This document shows, one piece after another, positions 44,249-53,447 of a stretch of 64,000 bases of DNA (its first letter is position 1; each line of letters starts with the position of its first letter). The translations under genes were made by a program, and so were the position numbers. Under the pieces are notes generated by a model. That model was not told the DNA's origin and did not search any database. It saw only the letters and a program-made list of their open reading frames with translations. Source of the stretch: CAYGLF01 sp964350945 (GTDB lineage Bacteria; Chlamydiota; Chlamydiia; Chlamydiales; JAAZZY01); NCBI GenBank assembly GCA_964350945.1, contig CAYGLF010000001.1:290926-354925 (forward strand), read 5' to 3'.

Positions 44249-44743
44249 TTATACAACTGCTCTATAAACCTGCTTAACGGTCTCTATGACGACACTTCCA
44301 ACTCCGCAAACCGCACGAATTGGCAACCTGATCAAATAACTACCCCCATCAATTGCCGCATCTCCCAGCACTTGCATCCCTTGAGTCACCAGGGAAGAGA
44401 CAGCGACAACAGCAACAGTGGCGGCCACTCCTCCAACAAAAACTGCTGGGTCACCGGTTAAAACAGACACCACAAGAGTTCCCCCGCCAAGATACATTCC
44501 TAAAGACGCTGTCAACTCAGACATTCTTCGATCAATGACTTTAGAAAGGGCACTTTGATTGTTAGTGGGCTGCTCTCTTACGCAAATCACAGGGGGCGCT
44601 GATTGGTCTCCTGGAGGCTGTCCTCCGGCTTGAAGGTAGACGATATTATCTTGGTTTTTAAACACAGACTGAGCTGAAAGAGCTCCTGTTGGACGCTGTG
44701 GGTCTGCTCTATATGTTTCTGATGTGGTTGTGATGGCTGTCAT
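44249..44743 (-). CDS. Inc-like hypothetical membrane protein
   Basis: This 164-residue protein is not recognised by sequence. Residues 1-75 are soluble and Thr/Pro/Gln-rich, with no signal peptide. Residues 81-97 and 100-119 form two closely spaced hydrophobic segments (LGGGTLVVSVLTG and FVGGVAATVAVVAVSSLV) split by a short DP turn. This bilobed hydrophobic hairpin is the hallmark of chlamydial inclusion membrane (Inc) proteins. GGAGG lies three bases before the ATG. It is a single gene between the translocase and pgk. Inc identity is inferred from topology only. Confidence 0.65.
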   Translation of the reverse strand: MTAITTTSETYRADPQRPTGALSAQSVFKNQDNIVYLQAGGQPPGDQSAPPVICVREQPTNNQSALSKVIDRRMSELTASLGMYLGGGTLVVSVLTGDPAVFVGGVAATVAVVAVSSLVTQGMQVLGDAAIDGGSYLIRLPIRAVCGVGSVVIETVKQVYRAVV

Positions 44744-44885
44744 AGACCTCCGAGGGGTTATAATTAATTAACTGAGAACCAAGCATAAAGATTCAATATT
44801 AAGATAAAATTAAGATAGTTGTTCAGTTTCTTGGGTAAAGATTAAAAAGCATAGGCTGTAAATTTTTTTTTAATGTGAAAAAATA

Positions 44886-46103
44886 TTACTTTTCTTGGTT
44901 TTTTGTCAAACAATCTACTCCTACTAAATGCCCTTTTTCAATTAATTCTAAAGCAGCCCCGCCCCCTGTAGATACATGGTCAAATAGAGGCGTAAGACCC
45001 ATTTTAGCAACAGCCGCGGCGGAATCCCCTCCCCCTAAAATAGTTGTTGCCTCTTGGTCAGCTAGAACTTGGGCCATTTCATAAGTACCTTTTGAAAAGG
45101 CCTCTATTTCAACAATGCCCATAGGGCCATTCCAAAAAATAGTCTTCATCTTTTCTAGTTTCTTTTTGAATACTTCCACTGTTTGAGGGCCTATATCTAC
45201 ACTAATACCCTGGATGGGAGTATCTTTACTAAGCACAACCCAACGCCTTGAAGATTCATCTTTAATATCATCTACAAAAAGAAGGTCTTTAGGTAAGACA
45301 AGGCACACCGAATATTGGCGGCATTTCTCAACAATCTCTAGAGCAAGTGGCAAATAAATCTCTTCATACTTTGAGCTCCCAATACAAAAGCCCATGGCTT
45401 TTAAAAAGGTGTGTGCCATAGCTCCTCCAATGAGCAGAAGATCTACTTTTTCAACTAAACTTTTTAAAATCCCTATTTTCGTTGAAATCTTAGCTCCCCC
45501 CACAAGGGCTGCAAGCGGCCGGCGAGGAACTAAGACGTGGCTCTGAAAATATTTCAACTCATTTTCTAATAAAAAACCCATCACAGCTCGACCTTCAAAT
45601 TCCTTTGGAACATCTGTTATTGAGGCATGGCGGCGATGACAACAACCAAAAGCATCATTCACATAAAGATCACAACCTTGAGCCAGTTGCTGAGCAAAAA
45701 AGCAGCCTCGATCCTGATCTGTCTCCTCCTTATGAAATCTCAAATTTTCCAATACTAAAATTTGACCAGGCTCCACGCTTTTTTTCAAAGAAAGCGCCTG
45801 CTCTCCAATACAGTCTGGAGCAGTAATTACTCTATTTGGCAAAAGAGCCCCTAGTCTTTTGGCACATATGGATAACCGCAGATTTTCATCCACACATCCT
45901 TTGGGTCTTCCAAGATGACTGATAATCACCAAACTTGCTTGCTGATCTAGTATAAATTGGATCGTTGGCAGAACAGCTTGAATTCGCAGATCGTCCTCGA
46001 TTTCTCCTTGAGCATTGAGCGGAACATTGAAATCGGCTCTTAAGAGCACTTTTTTATTTCTACAGTCTATATCTCTAAGAGAGAGTGTGTTTATGACGTC
46101 CAT
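44886..46103 (-). CDS. pgk: Phosphoglycerate kinase
   Basis: PGK transfers phosphate from 1,3-bisphosphoglycerate to ADP in glycolysis. The 405 residues include LLRADFNVPLN, SHLGRPKG, LENLRFHKEE, GGAKISTKIGILKSL, FWNGPMGIVE and the C-terminal ILGGGDSAAA. The ATG lies three bases after the stop of the large ankyrin gene, without its own clear ribosome site, so it is probably translationally coupled to that gene. A promoter inside the ankyrin gene cannot be excluded. Confidence 0.96.
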   Translation of the reverse strand: MDVINTLSLRDIDCRNKKVLLRADFNVPLNAQGEIEDDLRIQAVLPTIQFILDQQASLVIISHLGRPKGCVDENLRLSICAKRLGALLPNRVITAPDCIGEQALSLKKSVEPGQILVLENLRFHKEETDQDRGCFFAQQLAQGCDLYVNDAFGCCHRRHASITDVPKEFEGRAVMGFLLENELKYFQSHVLVPRRPLAALVGGAKISTKIGILKSLVEKVDLLLIGGAMAHTFLKAMGFCIGSSKYEEIYLPLALEIVEKCRQYSVCLVLPKDLLFVDDIKDESSRRWVVLSKDTPIQGISVDIGPQTVEVFKKKLEKMKTIFWNGPMGIVEIEAFSKGTYEMAQVLADQEATTILGGGDSAAAVAKMGLTPLFDHVSTGGGAALELIEKGHLVGVDCLTKNQEK

Positions 46104-46106
46104 TTA

Positions 46107-49037
46107 CTAATTTTCACTAGCTGTTAAAATCTTTATTAAATACTTATCTTCATTCTTACGAGCAATATCAAGAGCAATTCGACCCATGGCATCTTTTCGA
46201 TGTGACTGAGCCTTTGCTTTAAACAAGAGCTTAATAGCCTCTCCATTTTTGTGGATCGTTGCTGTATGAAGCGGCGTTTTCCCTTCATAGTCTACCGCAT
46301 TTAAGTCAAAACCAGCACGTATTAACGATTGGGTAATACGCTCATCAGACTGAGTCACTGCGTAGTGAAGTCCAGTTTGACCCATAGAATCTCTCGCTTG
46401 AATATTAACCCCTCGCATTAAAAATTCTTGCACCCTTTCAAACTTACCATGCTTTATAAGATGGAAAAAAGCGGACAACTTTTCAGAGGGGTTCAAACGA
46501 CCACCAAGTTCGAGGTGCGCTGTGATAAACTCTTCATTAAGCAATTGAGTCGCAATGCGAAGTGGAGATCGATTCTGATGATCAAGCGGATTTATATTCG
46601 CTCCGGCTAACGCTAGGGTGTCAAGTGCTTGCAAGTCTCCTTGCTTCGCTGCCAAGTGCAAAGGAGTCTCCCCTTTATCATTAACAGCGTCTACATCAGC
46701 TCCCATTTGAATCAACTCTATCAAGGTTTCAATTTGTTTTCCTCTAACCGCATGATGCACTGGAGTCTCATCATGCAAATCCCGGTAGTTAATAATAGAT
46801 TTATTGCACTTTTGCAGTATGATAGAGGCTATTTTATGATTCCCTACTTCAATAGCCAAAGAGAGTGCTGTTTTATCATCCGGCCCCCTTTCTATCAAAT
46901 GATGGTCTGTTAATAGCTCTAATACTTTTTCTGTTTGTTGATTGAGCGCTGCTTGCTGTAAGGGGTCATAATTTGAGACCAAGACAACACCACCTAACTG
47001 TTTAAGCAACTCCACCCCGTAACTGTGACCAAACTTGCTGGCATAATAAAGAGGAGTATATCCCTTTTTATCTCGCATATTAATCTCATTGAGTTGGTGA
47101 AGATCTTTTGTTAATAGTCTTAGTATTTCTTGATGTCCCGAGATGGCTGCTAAATGTAGAGGAGACTGGTGACTTTTATCCGTCAGTGAGCGTAAAGCTC
47201 CAGCCTTTAGTAACAGCTCTACCATTTTCTGTTTTTTACCTAAAACTGCGTAGTGGAGCGCTGTTTTACCTTCTTTATCTTGAATGTTGATATCGGATTT
47301 ATTCTTAAGATGGCGAAGCAGTACAGGAAAAGCTTCATCATTGCCCCCAATAACTGCAATATGAAGAGGAATTTTACCGTCTTTATGCGAGCGGGTTTGC
47401 ACAGCTCCTTTTTCAAGCATTGCTAGAATCGTGTCTGAGTCTGCGTTCGATGCTGCAACATGCATAGCTGTGCGGTCTTCAAGATCAAGAATGCTAAGAT
47501 CTGCTTCCAACTCAATCAAGGAACGTGCAATACGTGAATTGCCCGCCAAAAGCGCGACCATCAAAGGTGAATGGTCATCGGCATCTCTTTCATATAAAGA
47601 ACTCCCTTGTAGTAGGTACAGTTGAGTCAGCTCATAGTCCCCTTTTGCAATGGCAGTATGAAGAGCACACTTTTTGTAAGGGTCTGCTTGCAACAAAGCT
47701 CCTTTTTCTTGCAGTAAATCAGCACTTTCTAAATGCCCCTTTTTTAAAGCATTGTAAAGCACCGATTTTCCGTTGTTAGAAGTTGCATTGAAATCAGCTC
47801 CCTCATCAATAAGCTTTTGCACTACTTCGCTATTACCAAGACTTGCTGCAAGATATAATGGAGTTTCTCCTTTAGTATCTTTGGATTCGAAATCAGACCC
47901 CGCGTAAATCAAATTTCCGATCGTTTCTAGATCTCCTGAGCAAGCAGCTTCGTGGATAGGAAGTCGCCCGTTCAAATTAGCTTTTGAGAGAGAGTAGCCT
48001 GCAGAAATTAATTTTTGAACCGCACTCGCATGCCCTTTTGTTGCAGCCAAATGGAGCGCTGTATTTCCATCAAAATCTTGCACATCCTTTTTGACCCGCA
48101 AGCGATGAAGGCTTTCAATAGCCTCCGTATTCCCTTGAGAGGCTGCGTAATGCATGGCTGTTTGCCCTTTTAAATCTTGCTGATTACCGGCGATTTTGAG
48201 TTTTCTGAGTAACTTAGTAACCTTTCGATGATGCGTTCCTAGAGATGCATAGTGCCACACTCCCGCCCCATTTTGGTCTCTAATTTGCATCATCATTGCA
48301 GGCTTTGGGAAGGTCAAAAAATGCTCTAAAAGTATTTGAAAGCAATCTAAAGAATACTGAGCTGCTAAATGAATGGGGGCTTGCCCACTACTGTCTCGAA
48401 TGCTGATGTCTGCATTTTGCTGTATTAAGACCTTTAAAGCTTCTGGATTATCCATCATAGCAGCAATGTGACTTGGCGTACGTCCTTCAAAATCCTGAGC
48501 ACTTGCTAAATGACTCTTTTTTTCTAAATAATCTTCTAAGCGACCCGATGCAAGTTGAGAAGCTAAAAAATGAGCTGCACTCGTAAAATTAACATGATCT
48601 CGTTGATAGATATGAGCCCCTGCTGCCTCATACACGTTTGCAGCAGCCCAGCGCTGGTCCTTCAAAGCTTCTGTATAGATATTATGACCCAAAGGATCAA
48701 TTTGATTTAGATGAACTTTTGCAAAGACTCGACGACAAGCAGCATCCGTCTCTGACTCTCCAAAAATGTATGCCGCTGATGTATGCAAACCATAGCTACA
48801 CGTAGAGAATAAATAATGGGGAGCTTTGCTTAAGAAAGAGGGTACATTTTGAATGAAATTAAGAACGTTTTGAGGCAAGTGATAAAGAGAATCATGCCAC
48901 TGAAACTTGAAGTCAAACAAGGGGTTATCTGTCTTAGGCCACGTGGCTAGACAGTACTCTTTAAGTTCTGAAGGATACTCTTTTGGGGTATTAACAGTTC
49001 TTTCATTTCCACCTGACAGGCCACCGACTTTATCCAC
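46107..49037 (-). CDS. Large ankyrin-repeat protein (about 24 repeats)
   Basis: The 976-residue protein starts at GTG 49037, with GAGG nine bases upstream. The first 180 residues are unique, with no signal peptide (KEYPSELKEYCLATWPKT). From there to the end I count about 24 ankyrin units, for example GNTALHLAATKGHASAVQKL and GETPLHLAAKQGDLQALDTL. Ankyrin solenoids bind other proteins, and in intracellular bacteria they are often secreted effectors. The target is unknown. Its close spacing to pgk is unusual for an effector gene. Confidence 0.93.
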   Translation of the reverse strand: MDKVGGLSGGNERTVNTPKEYPSELKEYCLATWPKTDNPLFDFKFQWHDSLYHLPQNVLNFIQNVPSFLSKAPHYLFSTCSYGLHTSAAYIFGESETDAACRRVFAKVHLNQIDPLGHNIYTEALKDQRWAAANVYEAAGAHIYQRDHVNFTSAAHFLASQLASGRLEDYLEKKSHLASAQDFEGRTPSHIAAMMDNPEALKVLIQQNADISIRDSSGQAPIHLAAQYSLDCFQILLEHFLTFPKPAMMMQIRDQNGAGVWHYASLGTHHRKVTKLLRKLKIAGNQQDLKGQTAMHYAASQGNTEAIESLHRLRVKKDVQDFDGNTALHLAATKGHASAVQKLISAGYSLSKANLNGRLPIHEAACSGDLETIGNLIYAGSDFESKDTKGETPLYLAASLGNSEVVQKLIDEGADFNATSNNGKSVLYNALKKGHLESADLLQEKGALLQADPYKKCALHTAIAKGDYELTQLYLLQGSSLYERDADDHSPLMVALLAGNSRIARSLIELEADLSILDLEDRTAMHVAASNADSDTILAMLEKGAVQTRSHKDGKIPLHIAVIGGNDEAFPVLLRHLKNKSDINIQDKEGKTALHYAVLGKKQKMVELLLKAGALRSLTDKSHQSPLHLAAISGHQEILRLLTKDLHQLNEINMRDKKGYTPLYYASKFGHSYGVELLKQLGGVVLVSNYDPLQQAALNQQTEKVLELLTDHHLIERGPDDKTALSLAIEVGNHKIASIILQKCNKSIINYRDLHDETPVHHAVRGKQIETLIELIQMGADVDAVNDKGETPLHLAAKQGDLQALDTLALAGANINPLDHQNRSPLRIATQLLNEEFITAHLELGGRLNPSEKLSAFFHLIKHGKFERVQEFLMRGVNIQARDSMGQTGLHYAVTQSDERITQSLIRAGFDLNAVDYEGKTPLHTATIHKNGEAIKLLFKAKAQSHRKDAMGRIALDIARKNEDKYLIKILTASEN

Positions 49038-49117
49038 TTAAAGAACCTCATATTTTTTTCCAGAACCAGTGTAAAATCAGAGGTGGCAAAAAGCAAGGTT
49101 ATTTATTGTGGCTACAT

Positions 49118-49693
49118 TTAAAGTCGTGCTTTTTGCAGGCATTGAGATGCAAAAAATGCATGGAGCTTTAGATCCATTGCAAGTTCAGGATGAAAACTAC
49201 AAGCTAGATGGCCGTTCTGGGTCACTGCAATGGGCTCTCCCTGGTATCTAGACAAAACTTTTACATGGGGACCTACTCGTGTAATTTTAGGAGCTCGAAT
49301 AAAAAAGCAGTCCACTCGAACCACTGCATCTTCTAATTCAACTTCAACCGTTTCATAAAAAGAGTCTGTCTGAGTCCCATAGGCATTACGAGCTACACTA
49401 AGATCCATTAGGCCAAGAGGTACTCGGGAATCATTGACAATTTCATTAGAAAGTAAAATAAGACCACAACAGGTGCCGAAAATAGGTTTCTTTTCACCAA
49501 AAGCTTTCAGCTGATCCCAGAAATGCCCATGAAGCAACTTAAAGTGTGTGGTTGTTTCGCCTCCTGGCAGAATCAGACCATGACAGTCTTCCAGTTCATC
49601 TGCCTCTCGAACCAAGCGGCAAGGAACCTTAAGCATTTTTAAACAATCAAGATGCTTTTTAAAAGCTCCTTGTAGTGCAAGAACCCCTATCAA
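49118..49693 (-). CDS. pdxT: Pyridoxal 5'-phosphate synthase glutaminase subunit
   Basis: PdxT releases ammonia from glutamine for PdxS in the DXP-independent route to pyridoxal phosphate. The 191 residues carry ILPGGETTTH, the nucleophile Cys in FGTCCGLILLS, and the His/Glu pair in CSFHPEL. The start is TTG at 49693, the base directly after the pdxS TAA, giving MIGVLALQGAFKKH, the normal family start. The two subunits are therefore translated in sequence. Confidence 0.95.
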   Translation of the reverse strand: MIGVLALQGAFKKHLDCLKMLKVPCRLVREADELEDCHGLILPGGETTTHFKLLHGHFWDQLKAFGEKKPIFGTCCGLILLSNEIVNDSRVPLGLMDLSVARNAYGTQTDSFYETVEVELEDAVVRVDCFFIRAPKITRVGPHVKVLSRYQGEPIAVTQNGHLACSFHPELAMDLKLHAFFASQCLQKARL

Positions 49694-50575
49694 TTACCAA
49701 CCTCTTGTTGACAATCGTTCACTTTTATCCAAGAGCATGGTTGCAATCCCATCCATCCCTGGAGATAGGTCGCGTGAGGCCGCAACTAGTTTTTCGGGAT
49801 CATCAAAATAGGTAGTCGCTTCTACAATCGCCTTGGCTCGCTTTTCTGGGTCATTAGATTTGAAAATACCAGATCCTACAAACACAGACTGCGCTCCCAG
49901 TTGCATCATTAAAGCCGCATCTGCAGGTGTCGCCACCCCCCCCGCTGAGAAATTCGGAACAGGAAGTTCGCCGTTTTGTGCAACTAGAACTAAAAGTTCA
50001 TAGGGCGCTCCCATACGCTTAGCCTCTGTCATAAGTTCGCTAGAGTCTAACTGACTCAGTTTTTTGATTTCTCTTTTAACGTCTCTCATGTGCCGCACAG
50101 CTTCAATAATATCTCCTGTACCTGCTTCACCTTTTGTACGGATCAGCGCTGCCCCCTCTCCAATACGACGTAAAGCTTCCCCAAGATTTCGACACCCGCA
50201 GACGAAAGGAACTTTGAAGGGGTGTTTGTCAATATGAAAATCCGAGTCAGCTGGAGTTAAGACTTCGCTTTCATCAATAAAGTCAACGCCCATAGCTTGA
50301 AGCATTTGGGCTTCTACAAAATGCCCGATACGACACTTGGCCATCACCGGAATAGAGACCGCTTTTTGAATTGATTCTATTAAGGAAACAGCTGACATTC
50401 GAGCTATTTTACCATCTTTACGAATATCAGAAGGGATTTTCTCTAGCGCCATGACGGCAATGGCTCCAGCGTCTTGCGCTATTTTAGCTTGTTCGGATGT
50501 CACAACATCCATAATCACTCCGCCTTTGAGCATTTCTGCCAGTCCAACTTTTACTTTAAAAGACCCTTTTTCCAT
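49694..50575 (-). CDS. pdxS: Pyridoxal 5'-phosphate synthase lyase subunit
   Basis: PdxS builds pyridoxal phosphate from ribose 5-phosphate, glyceraldehyde 3-phosphate and ammonia. The 293 residues show GGVIMDVVTSEQAKIAQDAG, the first active Lys in VMAKCRIGHFVEAQ and the second in RTKGEAGTGDI. NFSAGGVATPADAALMMQLG and VFVGSGIFKS follow. GAGG lies six bases before the ATG. Chlamydiaceae, from memory, lack this pathway. Confidence 0.97.
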   Translation of the reverse strand: MEKGSFKVKVGLAEMLKGGVIMDVVTSEQAKIAQDAGAIAVMALEKIPSDIRKDGKIARMSAVSLIESIQKAVSIPVMAKCRIGHFVEAQMLQAMGVDFIDESEVLTPADSDFHIDKHPFKVPFVCGCRNLGEALRRIGEGAALIRTKGEAGTGDIIEAVRHMRDVKREIKKLSQLDSSELMTEAKRMGAPYELLVLVAQNGELPVPNFSAGGVATPADAALMMQLGAQSVFVGSGIFKSNDPEKRAKAIVEATTYFDDPEKLVAASRDLSPGMDGIATMLLDKSERLSTRGW

Positions 50576-50743
50576 ATATACCTCGTCATTAATTCTGTTC
50601 CTTTTAACCTAACGGCTCATTTTTGTCGCTCAAAAAAAACTAAAAATAGCACCCCATGATTTTCTCTCCAAAAAGAGGCTTTCAAATTATATCTAGGTTG
50701 TAAATTCTAAGAAATTAGAACATCCTTTTGAACAAAAGTTAGG

Positions 50744-51496
50744 CTAAAGACCTGCAAAAGGATTTGAGGCGTTTGAAAAGTCATTTAAGTGCCCCCTTCT
50801 TTTAATTTCTGATTTAATTGAATAAATGAGATCGCGATCAAAATCTTTTCTTACAGCCCATTGTAAGTAGTCCATGGGGATCTCTTTGAAATCTCTCCCC
50901 TTATGCTTTCCAAGTGGCATCCTTTTAAGGCGTATAGGCTTTTGTAAAACTTTCTCAAGATGCTCCACCATTTTATACCTAGCAGCAAGCTTTTTAAAGA
51001 CTTCAATGTTCACAATAACATCGCTAAGAGCTCGGTGAGCTCCTTCATCTTCAATATTGAAATGTTTTCTAAGAGCCTGTAATGAATTCGTAGGGCTTTC
51101 GCCATAAAGACGAGCCATTCTAAGGGTATCAAAAAAGGGATTGCTGTCGATTGAGCTATGAATATTATGCTTCTTAGCAGCACGATGGATCAGTTGAACA
51201 TCAAATCCAACGCCATGACCTACGATAATACGTTTCCCAATCATTTGAAGTACCTTAGGTAAAAGCTCTTTAATTTCAGGTTTTCCAGTCACCATCTCTT
51301 GGGTGATGTGATGAATCTCTATAGAACTTTCAGGAATAGTCACTTTGGGATCTACTAAAGAGTCAAAAGATTCGACTTCCTTTTCCATCGTAAACAAAAC
51401 GACCGCAACTTCAATAATAGAATCATTTTCAACATCAAGTCCTGTAGCTTCGCAGTCAATACAAACGAAAGTCTCACTGTTCATCAATCGAGCCAT
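50744..51496 (-). CDS. DnaQ-like 3'-5' exonuclease
   Basis: This DEDDh exonuclease is related to the DNA polymerase III epsilon subunit. Exo I is FVCIDCEATGLD (Asp, Glu), Exo II lies in IIVGHGVGFDVQLIH, and Exo III in EGAHRALSDVIVN gives His and Asp. The C-terminal 50 residues (MPLGKHKGRDFKEIPMDYLQ) resemble a small DUF3820-type domain. The longest frame begins at 51517. ATG 51496 has AGGAGG at a four-base spacing and is preferred, giving 250 residues. It overlaps engB by 23 bases. Whether it is the replicative proofreader or a separate repair enzyme is not clear. Confidence 0.88.
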   Translation of the reverse strand: MARLMNSETFVCIDCEATGLDVENDSIIEVAVVLFTMEKEVESFDSLVDPKVTIPESSIEIHHITQEMVTGKPEIKELLPKVLQMIGKRIIVGHGVGFDVQLIHRAAKKHNIHSSIDSNPFFDTLRMARLYGESPTNSLQALRKHFNIEDEGAHRALSDVIVNIEVFKKLAARYKMVEHLEKVLQKPIRLKRMPLGKHKGRDFKEIPMDYLQWAVRKDFDRDLIYSIKSEIKRRGHLNDFSNASNPFAGL

Positions 51497-52100
51497 ACAG
51501 CCTCCTATTGATTTCAAAAATCAGTTCTTTGCGGCCGATGTTTTTGGTCACAGAATAAGATATAAAATCATCTTTTGGCCTGTCAAAAAGTTTAATGATC
51601 TTCGCTTTTTGACGTGCGTGTTCATTTTTGGTAACTTTATCAGCTTTGGTTAACACAAAAAGAAGGGGCATTTTTTGATACTCCACCCATTTAAAAAATT
51701 GCATATCTTGCTCAGACGGATCTCGCCTGATATCAAGTAAAAGCAGGACCAGCTGAAGTGACTGACGATTTAAAATGTAAGACTCAATCATTTTACCCCA
51801 GTGCAATTTCATTTTCTCTGAAACACGGGCATACCCATAACCTGGAAGATCACAAAAAAGACAGGCTTTATCCACTTGAAAAAAGTTAAGCAACCTTGTC
51901 TTTCCTGGTTTTTGAGAAGTCTTGACCATATTTTGAGATTGAAAAAGATGGTTAAGTAAGCTCGATTTTCCCACATTGGAGCGACCTGCAACCCCTATCT
52001 CAGGGAAGACTACACCTTGATCATCTTTTACACAAGGACACTGCTTTGGCAAAGAACAACTTTTGACAAAGTGAACATCTTTAAAAATTAATTTCTTCAT
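51474..52100 (-). CDS. engB: Ribosome-assembly GTPase EngB/YihA
   Basis: This essential GTPase acts in large-subunit ribosome assembly. The GTP motifs are GVAGRSNVGKSSLL (G1), a conserved Thr in KPGKTRLLNFF (G2), CDLPGYGYA (G3), LTKADK (G4) and YSVTK (G5 region). The longest frame starts at 52145, deep inside tsaE. ATG 52100 (MKKLIFKDVHFV) gives the usual length, 208 residues, and still overlaps tsaE by 20 bases. It belongs to a leftward four-gene operon. Confidence 0.93.
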   Translation of the reverse strand: MKKLIFKDVHFVKSCSLPKQCPCVKDDQGVVFPEIGVAGRSNVGKSSLLNHLFQSQNMVKTSQKPGKTRLLNFFQVDKACLFCDLPGYGYARVSEKMKLHWGKMIESYILNRQSLQLVLLLLDIRRDPSEQDMQFFKWVEYQKMPLLFVLTKADKVTKNEHARQKAKIIKLFDRPKDDFISYSVTKNIGRKELIFEINRRLYGSIDEQ

Positions 52101-52521
52101 AATCAGATTCAATGGTGATTTTTCGAGACTCTTGCTGGTGCTCAATGGTTATATCCAAACGCTTCTTGGGCAGAATTGAGCGAATGCGTTCAGCCCATTC
52201 AATGCAGCAAATCCCTCCTGCTGTGAAGTATTCATCAAATCCCATTTGCAAAAACTGCTGCTGATCTTCCATTCGATAGAGATCAAAGTGAAATAGGGGT
52301 TTGAGGCCTTCGTAAATATTTAAAAAGGTAAAAGTTGGGCTGTTAATTTCGCTAGCATCAATCCCCCCCACTGCCTGTGCAAGGCTTTTGACTAAGGTGG
52401 TTTTTCCAGCTCCCAACTCTCCATAAAGAGCAATCACACTATTTTCATGAAGTCGCTTTCCTAAAGAAGCTCCTAATTCAGCCGTTTCTTGATCGGAGTT
52501 TGTGATAAACTCAACTTTCAT
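52081..52521 (-). CDS. tsaE: tRNA threonylcarbamoyladenosine biosynthesis ATPase
   Basis: TsaE supports the TsaBD complex in forming t6A at position 37 of ANN-decoding tRNAs. The Walker A loop is LYGELGAGKTTLVKSLA, and INSPTFTFLNIYEG and HFDLYRM are family hallmarks. The 146 residues are full length. The ATG directly abuts the stop of the upstream gene. Confidence 0.94.
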   Translation of the reverse strand: MKVEFITNSDQETAELGASLGKRLHENSVIALYGELGAGKTTLVKSLAQAVGGIDASEINSPTFTFLNIYEGLKPLFHFDLYRMEDQQQFLQMGFDEYFTAGGICCIEWAERIRSILPKKRLDITIEHQQESRKITIESDYEEINF

Positions 52522-53241
52522 TTAACTTTCAAGCCACTTTTGAATGTATGGCATAAACTCTTCATGTTCAGCTAAATTTTCAATAAACTCGGTAATTGCT
52601 GCTTCTGCTAGCTGATGTTGAATATACTCTAGAAAGTGCGTTTCTATCTCAAAGCGATTTTGGTTTTGAATCTCTTCTAGTGAGATTGGTTTGACATATT
52701 TTTCCTTAAACTCTTCAACAATGGTCTCTTTATTTTGATAAAGAGCCCCGGTCACAGAAGAAGAAAAAACCACCTTAGTGATTGGCTCTACCGATTTTTC
52801 AATATAATTTTTGATAATCTCTGGATCTTCAGAAACAAAGAAGCGCTTGACCACAAGCCCATCTTTACGCTCGGTATTTTCAGGACAGTTCGCAACCCAA
52901 TCATAAATGGCATCTTGGGGATTAGGATGGGTGTTGTCGCCAAAAACTTTCCCAGAGAAAGGACATATATATATTTTTTGAGTCTGTTCATTAACATGAG
53001 CAGCCTCATGACCAATATGAATACGAGTTTCTCTCCATAGGCGGCCTGATTTCTCTAAAATGGCCGTCGCCTCCTCGAGACTTCTAAAAATCATTTTATG
53101 GCGAGGACAAGCTACCGGAGAGAGCTTATCACGCTTTTCAACAAAAAATAAGTAGTTAGTAACTAAATCGGGCTTCCTCTTGTGCTTAAGATAAGACAGA
53201 AAGTCTTTTTTTAAAGCATTCGAAAGGACTGTTTTTGTCAT
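52522..53241 (-). CDS. Chlamydia-conserved hypothetical protein (CT_538-like, DUF2709)
   Basis: This 239-residue cytoplasmic protein, from memory, corresponds to the CT_538/DUF2709 family of Chlamydiae, which sits next to tsaE and a dnaQ-like gene there too. It contains HIGHEAAHVNEQ and CPFSGKVFGDNTHPNPQ, with a few Cys and His that might bind metal (CPRH, CPFSG). ATG 53241 has TTGAGG upstream and is preferred over ATG 53256. The function is unknown. It begins the operon with tsaE, engB and the exonuclease. Confidence 0.8.
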   Translation of the reverse strand: MTKTVLSNALKKDFLSYLKHKRKPDLVTNYLFFVEKRDKLSPVACPRHKMIFRSLEEATAILEKSGRLWRETRIHIGHEAAHVNEQTQKIYICPFSGKVFGDNTHPNPQDAIYDWVANCPENTERKDGLVVKRFFVSEDPEIIKNYIEKSVEPITKVVFSSSVTGALYQNKETIVEEFKEKYVKPISLEEIQNQNRFEIETHFLEYIQHQLAEAAITEFIENLAEHEEFMPYIQKWLES

Positions 53242-53447
53242 GAGAACCTCAACCATAGTCTATATATCAATAGAAATTAAAAAAATATGGTTTAATTTAT
53301 CCTATCATTAGATTTAATTTCAAGACTTATTACTTCATCCTTTACTAAATTGACTCAAAATAATATTATGGAAGTGACTTTATATTAATATTTTCTGAAG
53401 ATAGATTCTTTAAAAAATCTTTCTACCCTAAATTTTGAAGGAGGAGC

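Noticed and set aside
53350..53378. TTGACT as promoter for leucine dehydrogenase
   Set aside because: No acceptable -10 box lies 16-18 bases downstream.
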